Positions 18,422 through 26,242 of a stretch of DNA of 64,000 nucleotides are shown here, piece by piece (the stretch's first letter is position 1; each line of letters starts with the position of its first letter). The notes beneath the pieces are model-generated. The model searched no databases, was not told the DNA's origin, and saw only the letters and a program-made list of their open reading frames with translations. Made by a program: the position numbers and the translations under genes. Origin of the DNA: Fluviirhizobium alvei (GTDB taxonomy: Bacteria > Pseudomonadota > Alphaproteobacteria > Rhizobiales > Rhizobiaceae). The DNA is taken from positions 62,001 to 126,000 of the forward strand of contig NZ_JAUOZU010000018.1 in the NCBI RefSeq assembly GCF_030551875.1, read 5' to 3'.

Positions 18422-19501
18422 TCAATAGCCGGCCTTGATCTTCTCGAATTCGGCGATCATCTTTTCGCGGAGCGCGATTGGCATCGGCGACTGGAAGAGC
18501 GTGTTGTCGACGAACTTGTCGATGTTGTCGTAGCCCTTTGCCTTCAGGATGGCGGGATCGACCGCGGCCATGCCCTTGCCGTTGGCATGGCCGTAGCCCC
18601 AGGAATCCACCATATAGGTGGCAATGTCCGGGTTGGAGATCGCGTTGAGGAAGTCATAGGCGGTTTCGTCGGTGGCGCTGCTGTCCTTGAGGCGCACATA
18701 GCCGCAGACCCAGGTCGAATGGCCTTCTGCGGTGTCCTTTTTCATGGTGACGGGAATATTGTCCTTTTGCAGCGTCGTTCCGGTCTCGTTCCAGCCCCAG
18801 GCCAGATCCACTTCGCCCGACGCCATCGCCTGGCTGAGATCGGTGTTTTCCGTCCAGTAGAGCCGGACATTCTTGTGCACCTCGCGCAGGAAGGCCGAGG
18901 CCTCGGCGAATTGTGCGTCGGTCATTTTCGTCCAGTCCTTGAGGCCGATCGCGAGGCTCGCAAGGGCATAGGCATCATCGACATTGTCGCCGATCGATAC
19001 CCGATCCTTGAATTTGGGATCGGCGAAGGCTTTCAGTGACGCGACCTCGGCATCCGTGACCTTGTCGCTACGATAGATGGCAAGCGTATTGCCCCATTCG
19101 AAGGGCAGGAACCAGGCCTTGCCATCCGATGACGTCATGAGGTTGTTCATCTTGGCAATGCCCGGCAGAACATCCTTCCAGTTGGTCAGTTTGGCGGGAT
19201 CAAGTTCCTGCAGCAGGCCGGCCTCACGCCATTTCACAACGCTCTGCGAACAGGGGTGGGCGAGATCGGCCTTGAAGCCGGAGCGCAATTTCTGGAACGC
19301 TTCCTCTTCATCGCCGAAGAAGCTGAAATCCGGCTCGCTGCCATGTTTGGCGGTATAGGCGGGATGGAAGGCCGGATCCTCGTAGCCCGACCAGTCGAAG
19401 ATGGTCAGGTCGGCGGCCGAGGCTGCTGTTGGGCCAAACAGGGCCAAGGTCGAGAGGCAGACGGATGCAAAGAGGGTTCGGGTCCGGTTCGGCTTTGTCA
19501 T
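18422..19501 (-). CDS. PotD-like periplasmic substrate-binding protein
   Basis: The 359-residue protein has a signal peptide (TLFASVCLSTLALFGPTAASA) and the spermidine/putrescine-binding PotD/PotF fold (ADLTIFDWSGYEDP, EEEAFQKLRSGFKADLAHPC, MASGEVDLAWGWNETG, YDFLNAISNPDIATYMVDSW). An AAGGAG site precedes the ATG. It is the last gene of a methyltransferase-TetR-binding protein operon and has no permease next to it. A PotABC set without a binding protein lies at 36.9-39.8 kb, and an operator-like motif is shared between the two loci, so they may form one importer. The ligand is probably a cationic amine; betaines are as likely as polyamines. Confidence 0.85.
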   Translation of the reverse strand: MTKPNRTRTLFASVCLSTLALFGPTAASAADLTIFDWSGYEDPAFHPAYTAKHGSEPDFSFFGDEEEAFQKLRSGFKADLAHPCSQSVVKWREAGLLQELDPAKLTNWKDVLPGIAKMNNLMTSSDGKAWFLPFEWGNTLAIYRSDKVTDAEVASLKAFADPKFKDRVSIGDNVDDAYALASLAIGLKDWTKMTDAQFAEASAFLREVHKNVRLYWTENTDLSQAMASGEVDLAWGWNETGTTLQKDNIPVTMKKDTAEGHSTWVCGYVRLKDSSATDETAYDFLNAISNPDIATYMVDSWGYGHANGKGMAAVDPAILKAKGYDNIDKFVDNTLFQSPMPIALREKMIAEFEKIKAGY

Positions 19502-19525
19502 GCACTCTCTCCTTTTCAGCTTTTT

Positions 19526-20224
19526 CTAGCGCGGCTTTGGCCCGCCTGGTTCGATATGTTTCGGGAACAGGGCAACGAGATTGGCGATGGCGGCCGCATG
19601 CGCCGTCTCGCGCGACAATCCGTCATTCATCATCAGCCGGAACCAGAGGCCTTCGAGTGTGGCGCAAAGGGCCAGCGACGCCGCTTCCGGATCGTAATCA
19701 TATCCGGCTTCGGCCTTCATCTCGGCGCAGAGATTTTCGAATGTTTCCTGGTATTTGAGATCACGGGCGCCGCAGAGCGCCTGATAGGTGGGACGCGACT
19801 TGGCTTCACCCCAGAAGGCGCACCAGGCTGCGAGCTTGCGCTTGGTGCAGATGCGACGATCGAAATCGGCGGCAACCAGCGCCCAGATCTTGCTCGCCGG
19901 GTCGGCTGCCGCTTTGGAGAGGGCAGCGTTCCAATGGTTGGCATATTCGTCTGCCATGGATTGCAGGGTCGCAATCAGCAGGTTTTCCTTGCTCTCGAAA
20001 TGGAAATTGACGATGCCGCGGGAAAGCCCGGCACCATCGGCCACATTCGCGAGCGTGGTTTCTGCATAGCCGCGTTTGGCGAGCGAATCGATCGTTGCCT
20101 CGATCAGTTGCTGCTGACGTGTTTCCTTGGAAGCCTTGCGGCTCTTCTTGTCATTCTCGATTGCCCGCGCGGTGCCCATACTGGCCGCCATCTCCCTGGT
20201 CTCTCGGGCAAGCACCATAGCCAT
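19526..20224 (-). CDS. TetR-family regulator resembling BetI
   Basis: The chosen ATG at 20224 lies one base after the methyltransferase stop (TGAGATG), implying translational coupling; it gives 232 residues. The helix-turn-helix is TLANVADGAGLSRGIVNFHF, preceded by QQQLIEATIDSLAKRGYAET. The C-terminal part (LAAWCAFWGEAKSRPTYQ, GLWFRLMMNDGLSRE) resembles BetI, the choline-responsive repressor. The gene is in an operon with a PotD-like protein. A TTGAAYGRATATTCAR motif upstream of this operon recurs at two other amine loci in the window, so this protein is the best candidate for the factor that binds it. Confidence 0.87.
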   Translation of the reverse strand: MAMVLARETREMAASMGTARAIENDKKSRKASKETRQQQLIEATIDSLAKRGYAETTLANVADGAGLSRGIVNFHFESKENLLIATLQSMADEYANHWNAALSKAAADPASKIWALVAADFDRRICTKRKLAAWCAFWGEAKSRPTYQALCGARDLKYQETFENLCAEMKAEAGYDYDPEAASLALCATLEGLWFRLMMNDGLSRETAHAAAIANLVALFPKHIEPGGPKPR

Positions 20225-20225
20225 C

Positions 20226-21023
20226 TCAGCCTGCCCCTGGTTTGGTTGCGGCCAAGTGAGTGGGGCAATGTTCGCCGCTGTCAAGGACCTTTTGCATGGC
20301 CGTCCAGGTGCGGATATTCTTGTCAATGAAGGCGGGGCTGGTCAGGGCGACGGCCTGATCGTAGAGCGGACCCGTCAGCTGGGCGAGTTCGCCAGCGGCT
20401 TCCTTGCGGTACCATTCGTTGCGACTTTCGGTCCTGATGTCGACAAATCCCGCTTTCGCCATCGCCTGTCGATAGCGGGCGGGCGATGCCATGCCGAAGC
20501 TCAATCCTTCCGCCTCGATATAATTGAGCATGTCCTGCGAGGGCGGTTCGTCGTGGCCGATCAGCCAATCGGAGGCGGCAAAACGACCGCCGGGTTTGAG
20601 CACCCGGAAGATTTCGGCAAAGACGGCGTCCTTGTCGGGAACATGCACCATCGCATCCTTGGAGAAGACGAGGTCGAATTCACCATCGTCGAAGGGCAGA
20701 CGGCCCGGAGCAGCCTGAACGAAATCGACGCGATCGGACAGGCCCGCCTTCGCGGCACGTTCGCGGGCCCGTTCGATCACCGGTCTTTCCACATCAAAGC
20801 CTGTCATGTGACGCGGTGAAAAGCGCTCGGCGATGAAGAGGGTGATGCCGCCCGAGCCGCAACCGAGATCAAGTACGCGCAAACCGGCAAGATCGATGCC
20901 ATGGAGGATGCGTTCCACTTCCGAAGGCCCGCCCGGCGACAGATATCCATCGCCCCAGATCAGCTCCAGAAAGCGCATATGTTCGTCGTCATATTCGGCG
21001 TCACGCTGCATTTCCGCTGTCAT
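20226..21023 (-). CDS. SAM-dependent class I methyltransferase
   Basis: The start at 21023 (MTAEMQRDAEYDDEHMRFLE) is preferred because the frame upstream crosses the operator-like motif at 21104-21119. The 265-residue product has motif I (LRVLDLGCGSGGITLFIA), an acidic residue after strand 2 (MTGFDVERPVIE), DLVFSKDAMVHVPDKDAVFA and VLKPGGRFAASDW. It resembles phosphoethanolamine/sarcosine-type N-methyltransferases and methyltransferase type 11 proteins, but the acceptor cannot be told. It heads the operon with the TetR regulator and PotD-like protein and is divergent from the FAD oxidoreductases. Its role in an otherwise catabolic cluster is unclear. Confidence 0.83.
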   Translation of the reverse strand: MTAEMQRDAEYDDEHMRFLELIWGDGYLSPGGPSEVERILHGIDLAGLRVLDLGCGSGGITLFIAERFSPRHMTGFDVERPVIERARERAAKAGLSDRVDFVQAAPGRLPFDDGEFDLVFSKDAMVHVPDKDAVFAEIFRVLKPGGRFAASDWLIGHDEPPSQDMLNYIEAEGLSFGMASPARYRQAMAKAGFVDIRTESRNEWYRKEAAGELAQLTGPLYDQAVALTSPAFIDKNIRTWTAMQKVLDSGEHCPTHLAATKPGAG

Positions 21024-21103
21024 GTCGGGCCCCGAAATGGTCAGGAAAACATGTTCCTTGATATGAAATCCTATAACGAATTCCGCAGATTGCAATATGC
21101 TTG

Positions 21104-21119
21104 CTGAATATTCATTCAA
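21104..21119. promoter_or_regulatory. Operator-like motif, copy 1 (TTGAAYGRATATTCAR)
   Basis: Read on the minus strand it is TTGAATGAATATTCAG. It sits in the divergent region between the methyltransferase (start 21023) and the first FAD oxidoreductase (start 21180). The same 16-bp pattern recurs at 39890-39905 and 43073-43088, each time upstream of an amine-related gene. The partial dyad TTGAA...TTCA suits a TetR dimer. Binding by the TetR gene at 19526-20224 is inferred. Confidence 0.65.
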
Positions 21120-21179
21120 AATCTCTGGACAGGATTGCGCTTTCCGTGCCAGTTTTTACCGGTGAACCGGGAGAGCGGA

Positions 21180-22799
21180 ATGAAGCGGTACGACGCGGTG
21201 ATCATCGGGGGTGGCCACAATGGCCTGGTAACGGCCGGCTATCTGCAGCGCGCTGGGCTGGATGTCGTTGTTGTGGAAAAGAACCCCTGGGTTGGTGGGG
21301 CTGCGACCAGCCGCGAACTGACGCCGGGCGTTGCCTATTCCAACTGTTCCTATGTCTGCTCGCTGTTCCGGCCGGAGATCATGCGCGATCTCGAACTGCC
21401 GCGGCATGGGCTGCAGATCGTCGCCTATGAAGGCGGTGCGGTGATGACGCGGGAAGGCGGCTATCTCGCATCCTATCGCGACCACGACCGGCATCGGCGT
21501 GAATTCGCCCGTTATTCTGCCCGCGATGCGGAAGCCTATGAGCGCTATGCCCGCGATGTGACGCGGCAGTGCCGCCTGATCCAGCCCTTCCTCCTGCGCA
21601 CCGCTCCGGATCCCTTCTCCTTCAAGCCGCGCGACCTTTCGGAAATGCTCTTCCTGGCCCGCAAGTTCGGCGAGTTCAGCCCGAGCCAATTGGCCGAGAC
21701 GCTGCGGTTCTGGACCATGTCGATTTCGGATTTTCTCGACGAGTATTTCGAGACCGAGGTCATCAAGGCCTATCTGGCGCTGTCCGGCATCATCGGCACG
21801 GCGCTTGGCCCGATGTCGCCGGGCACGGCCTATGTGCTGCTCCACCACTATATGGGCGAGGTTGACGGTTCCGTCGGCGCCTGGGGCTATGCGCGCGGTG
21901 GCATGGGCGCTGTCACCCAGGCGCTCGCGGCCTCCTTCCGCGCGGCCGGCGGCACCATCCTGACCGAAAGCGAGGTTTCCCAGGTCCTCGTTCGCAATGG
22001 CAAGGCGGAGGGCGTGGTGCTCGCCAATGGCGATGAGGTGCACGGCAATCGCGTCATCTCCAATGCGGATGTTAAGCGGACCTTCCTGAAACTGGTCGAG
22101 GAAAAGGAACTGCCCGACGATTTCGTCCACCGCGTCAAGCATTTCAAGATGCGCGGCTCCTCCGGCAAGGTGAACATCGCGCTCGACGGCCTACCGGAAT
22201 TTCCGGCGTTGCCGGCCGGATCCAGCTGCATCAAGGGCGATCTCCATTTTACCGATACGGTGGAGCGGATCGAGCGCGCCTATGACGACTGGAAGGCGGG
22301 GCGCTGGTCTGCCGATCCGTTCCTTGATGCCATGATTCCGACCACGCTCGATCCGACCATGGCCGAGCCCGGCAAGCATTTCATGAGCTGCTTCGTGCAA
22401 TATTGCCCGCCGAAGGTCGAGGGTCGCGACTGGACCGATGCGGACCGGGATGGTTTTGCCGAGTCCGTCATCAGCCAGATCGCCGAATATTCCCCCGGTT
22501 TCCGCGACCGCATCCTGCATATGGAAGTGCGCACCCCGCGCGAGCTCGAAGCGGAAGTGGGGCTCACCGAGGGCAATATCTTCCAAGGCGAACTGACCTT
22601 CGACCAGTTGCTGTTCAATCGGCCGGTACCGGGCTACGCCCAGTATCGCAGCCCGATCCGCGATCTCTATATCTGCGGTTCGTCCACCCATCCCGGAGGC
22701 GGCGTGATGGGCGCGCCCGGCTACAATGCCGCCGCTGAAATTCTCCGTGACCTCGGCAAATCCCGTCATCACATGAGCCCGGCCCATGACATCCTTTGA
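21180..22799 (+). CDS. FAD-dependent oxidoreductase, phytoene-desaturase/PYROXD2-like (first of pair)
   Basis: The ATG at 21180 follows GGGAGAG; 539 residues. The N-terminal dinucleotide motif is AVIIGGGHNGLVTAGYLQRA with EKNPWVGGAATSRE, and the C-terminal FAD contact is YICGSSTHPGGGVMGAPGYN, as in the COG1233 family (phytoene desaturases, PYROXD2). These enzymes are flavin oxidases/dehydrogenases; carotenoid genes are absent here. The gene overlaps the next by 14 bases and sits in an operon with a GcvT-like folate protein, so oxidation of a C-N bond with transfer of the one-carbon unit is the likely role. That is inferred from context. Confidence 0.85.
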   Translation: MKRYDAVIIGGGHNGLVTAGYLQRAGLDVVVVEKNPWVGGAATSRELTPGVAYSNCSYVCSLFRPEIMRDLELPRHGLQIVAYEGGAVMTREGGYLASYRDHDRHRREFARYSARDAEAYERYARDVTRQCRLIQPFLLRTAPDPFSFKPRDLSEMLFLARKFGEFSPSQLAETLRFWTMSISDFLDEYFETEVIKAYLALSGIIGTALGPMSPGTAYVLLHHYMGEVDGSVGAWGYARGGMGAVTQALAASFRAAGGTILTESEVSQVLVRNGKAEGVVLANGDEVHGNRVISNADVKRTFLKLVEEKELPDDFVHRVKHFKMRGSSGKVNIALDGLPEFPALPAGSSCIKGDLHFTDTVERIERAYDDWKAGRWSADPFLDAMIPTTLDPTMAEPGKHFMSCFVQYCPPKVEGRDWTDADRDGFAESVISQIAEYSPGFRDRILHMEVRTPRELEAEVGLTEGNIFQGELTFDQLLFNRPVPGYAQYRSPIRDLYICGSSTHPGGGVMGAPGYNAAAEILRDLGKSRHHMSPAHDIL

Positions 22800-24345
22800 C
22801 ACGATCATCATTGGCGGCGGCCACAACGGTCTGGTGGCCGCTGGCCTGATGGCGAAGGCAGGCCGCCGTACCCTGCTTCTCGAGGCGTCCGATACGCTCG
22901 GCGGCGCGCTGCGCGATCATGAATTCGCCCCCGGCTTCCGGTCCGGCGGGCTAGTCCACATGCTCAACCGGCTTTCGCGGGAAGCGCTTGGCGATCTTGG
23001 CATCTCCGCCGACAGTTTTGGTTCGGAAAATCTCCCGACCGTGCTGTTGTCGGAGGGAAAGGCGCCCGTCATCCTGCGTGGCGCCTATGGTGCGAGCCTG
23101 GAAGGCATCGATGCTGAAGAAGCAAAGCGCTTTTCGGTGCTTCGGGAGACGCTCCTGCGACAGGCCTCCATCCTCAGGCGGTTTCTGGCAAAAGCGCCGC
23201 CGCGACCGGGCGCGATCGGCCCGATGGAAATGCTTGGTCTCGCCGGCACCGGTTTCGAGCTGATCCGGCATGGGCGGGCACCGGCGCGCGATTTCGCCCG
23301 CATGCTGCTGATGAATGTGACCGACGTTGCCGACGAGTATCTGACCGATGACCGGCTGAAGGGCTTGCTTGCGTTCGATGCAACGCTCGGAATTCACCTC
23401 GGACCTCGATCTCCGACCTCTCTTCTCGGCCTCTACTATCGGCTGACTGGTGAAGCGGCGGGGCTGATTGGGGGCCAGATGGTGCCCAAGGGTGGGTTCC
23501 AGACCCTGACCGGGTCATTGCAAGCGGCCTTTGCCCGCGCCGGCGGATCAGTGCGGCTTTCTGCGCCGGTGGCGCGCATTCTCACGGCGGGTGGCAGGGT
23601 TTCAGGCGTCCGGCTCGAAAATGGTGAAGAGATATTCGCGACCGAATTGATCGCGGCCATTCATCCCGGTTCAGCGCTGCAGGGGTTGCTCGCGCCGGGC
23701 GAAGTCGACACCGGTCTCTCCTCTGCCATCAGAAAAATCCGTAGCAAGGGCAACGTCGCCCGCCTGTCGCTGGCGCTTGATCGTTTGCCGGAGATTGCCG
23801 GCCTCACACCGAATGACCTGCGTGGACGAATGGTGATCGCGCCTTCCGTCAATCAGGTGGAAAATGCCTTCAATCCCGCCAAATACGGTGCGTTTTCGCC
23901 GGATCCCGTTATGGAATTCAGTTTCCCGAGCCTGCACAATCCGCATTTGGCGGCGGGCAACGGAGCCGTGCTTTCCGCACTCGTGCAGTTTGCGCCCTAT
24001 GATCTCAAGGGAGGCTGGGATACCGGGCGGGCAACCTTCCTCGAGAACGTCCTCAAGGTGCTCGAGCGGGCAGTTCCTGGCCTCAGCCAACGGATCGTCG
24101 GGTCCGAACTGCTCGTGCCGCCCGATATCGAGGCGCGCTACCGCATGCCCGGCGGCCATTGGCACCATGGCGAATTGCAGGCCGATCGTATGCTTCTCAA
24201 TCGTCCGGTCTTTGCCCTCTCGGATTATTTCACGCCGATCGACGGACTGTTTCTGGCCAGCGCCGGCTGCCATCCGGGCGGCGGCATTTCCGGTCTTGCC
24301 GGCCGCAATGCCGCGCGTGCAATTCTCAAGCGGAGGCGCTCATGA
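22786..24345 (+). CDS. FAD-dependent oxidoreductase, phytoene-desaturase/PYROXD2-like (second of pair)
   Basis: This 519-residue paralogue of the preceding gene begins 14 bases before that gene ends. FAD motifs are TIIIGGGHNGLVAAGLMAKA, LLEASDTLGGALRDHEFAPG, and the C-terminal LFLASAGCHPGGGISGLAGR. Its stop overlaps the following GcvT-like start as ATGA. Two similar oxidoreductases in tandem could form a heterodimer, or could carry out two successive dealkylations of the same amine. Neither has a fused folate domain, unlike the dimethylglycine dehydrogenase-like proteins at 47-52 kb. Confidence 0.85.
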   Translation: MTSFDTIIIGGGHNGLVAAGLMAKAGRRTLLLEASDTLGGALRDHEFAPGFRSGGLVHMLNRLSREALGDLGISADSFGSENLPTVLLSEGKAPVILRGAYGASLEGIDAEEAKRFSVLRETLLRQASILRRFLAKAPPRPGAIGPMEMLGLAGTGFELIRHGRAPARDFARMLLMNVTDVADEYLTDDRLKGLLAFDATLGIHLGPRSPTSLLGLYYRLTGEAAGLIGGQMVPKGGFQTLTGSLQAAFARAGGSVRLSAPVARILTAGGRVSGVRLENGEEIFATELIAAIHPGSALQGLLAPGEVDTGLSSAIRKIRSKGNVARLSLALDRLPEIAGLTPNDLRGRMVIAPSVNQVENAFNPAKYGAFSPDPVMEFSFPSLHNPHLAAGNGAVLSALVQFAPYDLKGGWDTGRATFLENVLKVLERAVPGLSQRIVGSELLVPPDIEARYRMPGGHWHHGELQADRMLLNRPVFALSDYFTPIDGLFLASAGCHPGGGISGLAGRNAARAILKRRRS

Positions 24346-25571
24346 TCCCGACCGCACGATCCCGCAATCTTGCGGCCATCCAGCATGGCCATATCGGCGA
24401 GGAGCTTCGCCAGACGCCGTTCCATCCGCGACTGGAAGCGCTTGCGCATGCCAATGACTGGTATGCCTGGTCCGGCTTCAAGGCACCGCATTCGCTCTAC
24501 GACGAGGAGCTCGAATATTTCGCCATCCGTTCGACGGCGGCCCTCTTCGATATTTCACCGATGACGAAGTATCGCATCGAGGGGCCGGGGGCCGAAGCCT
24601 TCCTCAATCGGCTGACGCTCCGCGATGTCCGCAAGCTCGCGCCCGGTCGCGTCCACTATACCGCCTGGTGCGACGATGAGGGCCATGTTCTGGATGATGG
24701 CACGCTTTTCCGGCTGGCGCCGGACCGGTTCCGGCTCTGCTCGCAGGAACGGCATCTACCATGGCTGCTCGATAGCGCAGTGGGGTTCGATGTCCGCATC
24801 ACCGATGAAACGGAGGCTGTTGCGGGGCTCGCGCTGCAGGGGCCCTGTGCCTATGCGGTTCTCAGGGATGCCGGTTTCGATGGCGTCGAAAAGCTGCGGC
24901 CATTCCAGCTGGCGGATTTTCCGCATGCAGCGGGAACCGTGACGATCTCGCGGACCGGCTTTACCGGCGATCTCGGCTACGAACTGTTCGTGTCTGCCGA
25001 TCTGGCCTTGTCTCTCTGGGACCGGATCTGGCAGAGCGGCCAGCGCAATCGCCTGAGAGCGATCGGCTATTCGGCCCTCAACCGGGCCCGGATCGAGGCG
25101 GGTTTCATTGTCGCCAACGCCGATTTTGTCACTGCCGAGACGGCCTTGCGCGAGGATCGGTTGCGGTTGCCCGACGAGATCGGGCTCGACTGGATGGTCG
25201 ATCTCGAAAAGCCGAATTTCAATGGTCGCCATGCCATGATGGAGGCGCGCCGGACCGGGTCTCTCCGCCATGTTCTCGTCGGACTGGAGGTCGACGGCAA
25301 TGTCGCAGGCCCGCTGTCGCTGATTTATCATCGCCAGAAGCGGGAGGTGGGGATAGTGACGGCTGCCACCTGGTCGCCCATCCTCAAGAAATCGATTGCG
25401 ATTGCCAGCCTGTCGCGTCCTTTCGGTATCAGCCGCAATGATGATCTGTGGGTCGAGATCTATGTGTTGCGCGAGCTTCAGTACCAGAAACTGATGAAGC
25501 GGGTTCGGATTGTGCCGCGGCCGTTCCTGAAACTCGACCGGCGCGGCGCCAATCCGCCAGGGTTGCTCTGA
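24342..25571 (+). CDS. GcvT-like aminomethyltransferase-family protein
   Basis: The start at 24342 overlaps the previous stop (ATGA) and gives 409 residues. The fold is GcvT/YgfZ: EYFAIRSTAALFDISPMTKY, VHYTAWCDDEGHVLDDGTLF with the folate-site Asp pair, SRTGFTGDLGYELFVSADLA, and the C-terminal barrel (LVGLEVDGNVAGP...VGIVTAATWSPILKKSIAIA). GcvT proteins bind tetrahydrofolate and capture a methylene group released from an amine. No other glycine-cleavage genes are near, so it is a stand-alone partner of the two FAD oxidoreductases. Together they look like a split version of the fused FAD-GcvT dimethylglycine dehydrogenases. Confidence 0.88.
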   Translation: MIPTARSRNLAAIQHGHIGEELRQTPFHPRLEALAHANDWYAWSGFKAPHSLYDEELEYFAIRSTAALFDISPMTKYRIEGPGAEAFLNRLTLRDVRKLAPGRVHYTAWCDDEGHVLDDGTLFRLAPDRFRLCSQERHLPWLLDSAVGFDVRITDETEAVAGLALQGPCAYAVLRDAGFDGVEKLRPFQLADFPHAAGTVTISRTGFTGDLGYELFVSADLALSLWDRIWQSGQRNRLRAIGYSALNRARIEAGFIVANADFVTAETALREDRLRLPDEIGLDWMVDLEKPNFNGRHAMMEARRTGSLRHVLVGLEVDGNVAGPLSLIYHRQKREVGIVTAATWSPILKKSIAIASLSRPFGISRNDDLWVEIYVLRELQYQKLMKRVRIVPRPFLKLDRRGANPPGLL

Positions 25572-25876
25572 TGCCATCGGATCAAGCCATTCCCGGGGCG
25601 GTGGATCCGGAGGAGGTCGCCAACTGGAGGCTTATTCTCACGCCTGCCGGCGAGGAATGGTCCGGACGCGCCCGCTATGCCGCGGCGATGTTTTTCAACC
25701 GCCGCGGCGAGATGCCGCTCGATGTGCTCGAGATCTACCGCATCTGTTCACGCATCGACAACGAAGACGCGATTGATGCGCTCCGGGCCTACAGGATGGG
25801 CGCCGCGTGGATCGAACGCGTCGAGAGGATGCGGTTAGTCTTGGTCGCCCAGCCTGATGGTTCTTCAGGGACTTGA
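25571..25876 (+). CDS. Small protein of unknown function in the FAD/GcvT operon
   Basis: The ATG at 25571 overlaps the GcvT-like stop as TGATG, giving 101 residues. No family was recognised. The sequence is soluble, mostly helical in appearance and rich in Trp/Arg (EEVANWRLILTPAGEEWSGR, MPLDVLEIYRICSRIDNEDA). The overlap shows it belongs to the FAD-FAD-GcvT operon, perhaps as a small subunit comparable in position to the accessory subunits of heteromeric sarcosine oxidase, though no sequence resemblance is claimed. Its end overlaps the convergent DUF1127 gene by 12 bases. Confidence 0.7.
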   Translation: MPSDQAIPGAVDPEEVANWRLILTPAGEEWSGRARYAAAMFFNRRGEMPLDVLEIYRICSRIDNEDAIDALRAYRMGAAWIERVERMRLVLVAQPDGSSGT

Positions 25877-26230
25877 AGCCTTTACCCGACCTTGGATACC
25901 GTGCCAGTCGGTTTCACAAATTGCATTTTGACGGTTCTGCCTTCCGGTCAAAACGTTCGTGTCGCCTGGTAAGTGGGCCCTGCGGTACGCATTGATGATG
26001 ATCTGCCAGCCTTCCGTCGGATGGGCTGCAATCATTGCCAATGCAATATCCCTTCGGGTAAGTCCGATGTCCCGCAGCAGGTGGTCATCCTTTGCGGCGA
26101 GGCCATTCAACTCGGCTCTGAAACGCTGCCAACGCCGCCATTCCACGATCCGCGAGATTGCGGTGCGAAAGGGTCGCGGTCGCAGGACGTTCTGCAAGGC
26201 TTGCTGGTTCAGGATTGTCAAAATCAACAT
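25865..26230 (-). CDS. DUF1127-domain small protein
   Basis: The 121-residue product has the Arg-rich DUF1127 (YjiS-like) core at residues 25-65: RIVEWRRWQRFRAELNGLAA, then DDHLLRDIGLTRRDI. Proteins of this family are short and often RNA-binding or stress-linked in alphaproteobacteria. The ATG follows a GAGGGG site and lies 12 bases after the RTX-protein stop, so the two are probably co-transcribed. It is longer than most family members because of an unrelated tail of about 45 residues. Role here is unknown. Confidence 0.75.
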   Translation of the reverse strand: MLILTILNQQALQNVLRPRPFRTAISRIVEWRRWQRFRAELNGLAAKDDHLLRDIGLTRRDIALAMIAAHPTEGWQIIINAYRRAHLPGDTNVLTGRQNRQNAICETDWHGIQGRVKASSP

Positions 26231-26242
26231 GTTCTGATCCCC

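Noticed and set aside
21180-24345. Carotenoid biosynthesis by the two phytoene-desaturase-like genes
   Set aside because: No phytoene synthase or other crt gene is near, and the operon contains a GcvT-like folate protein.
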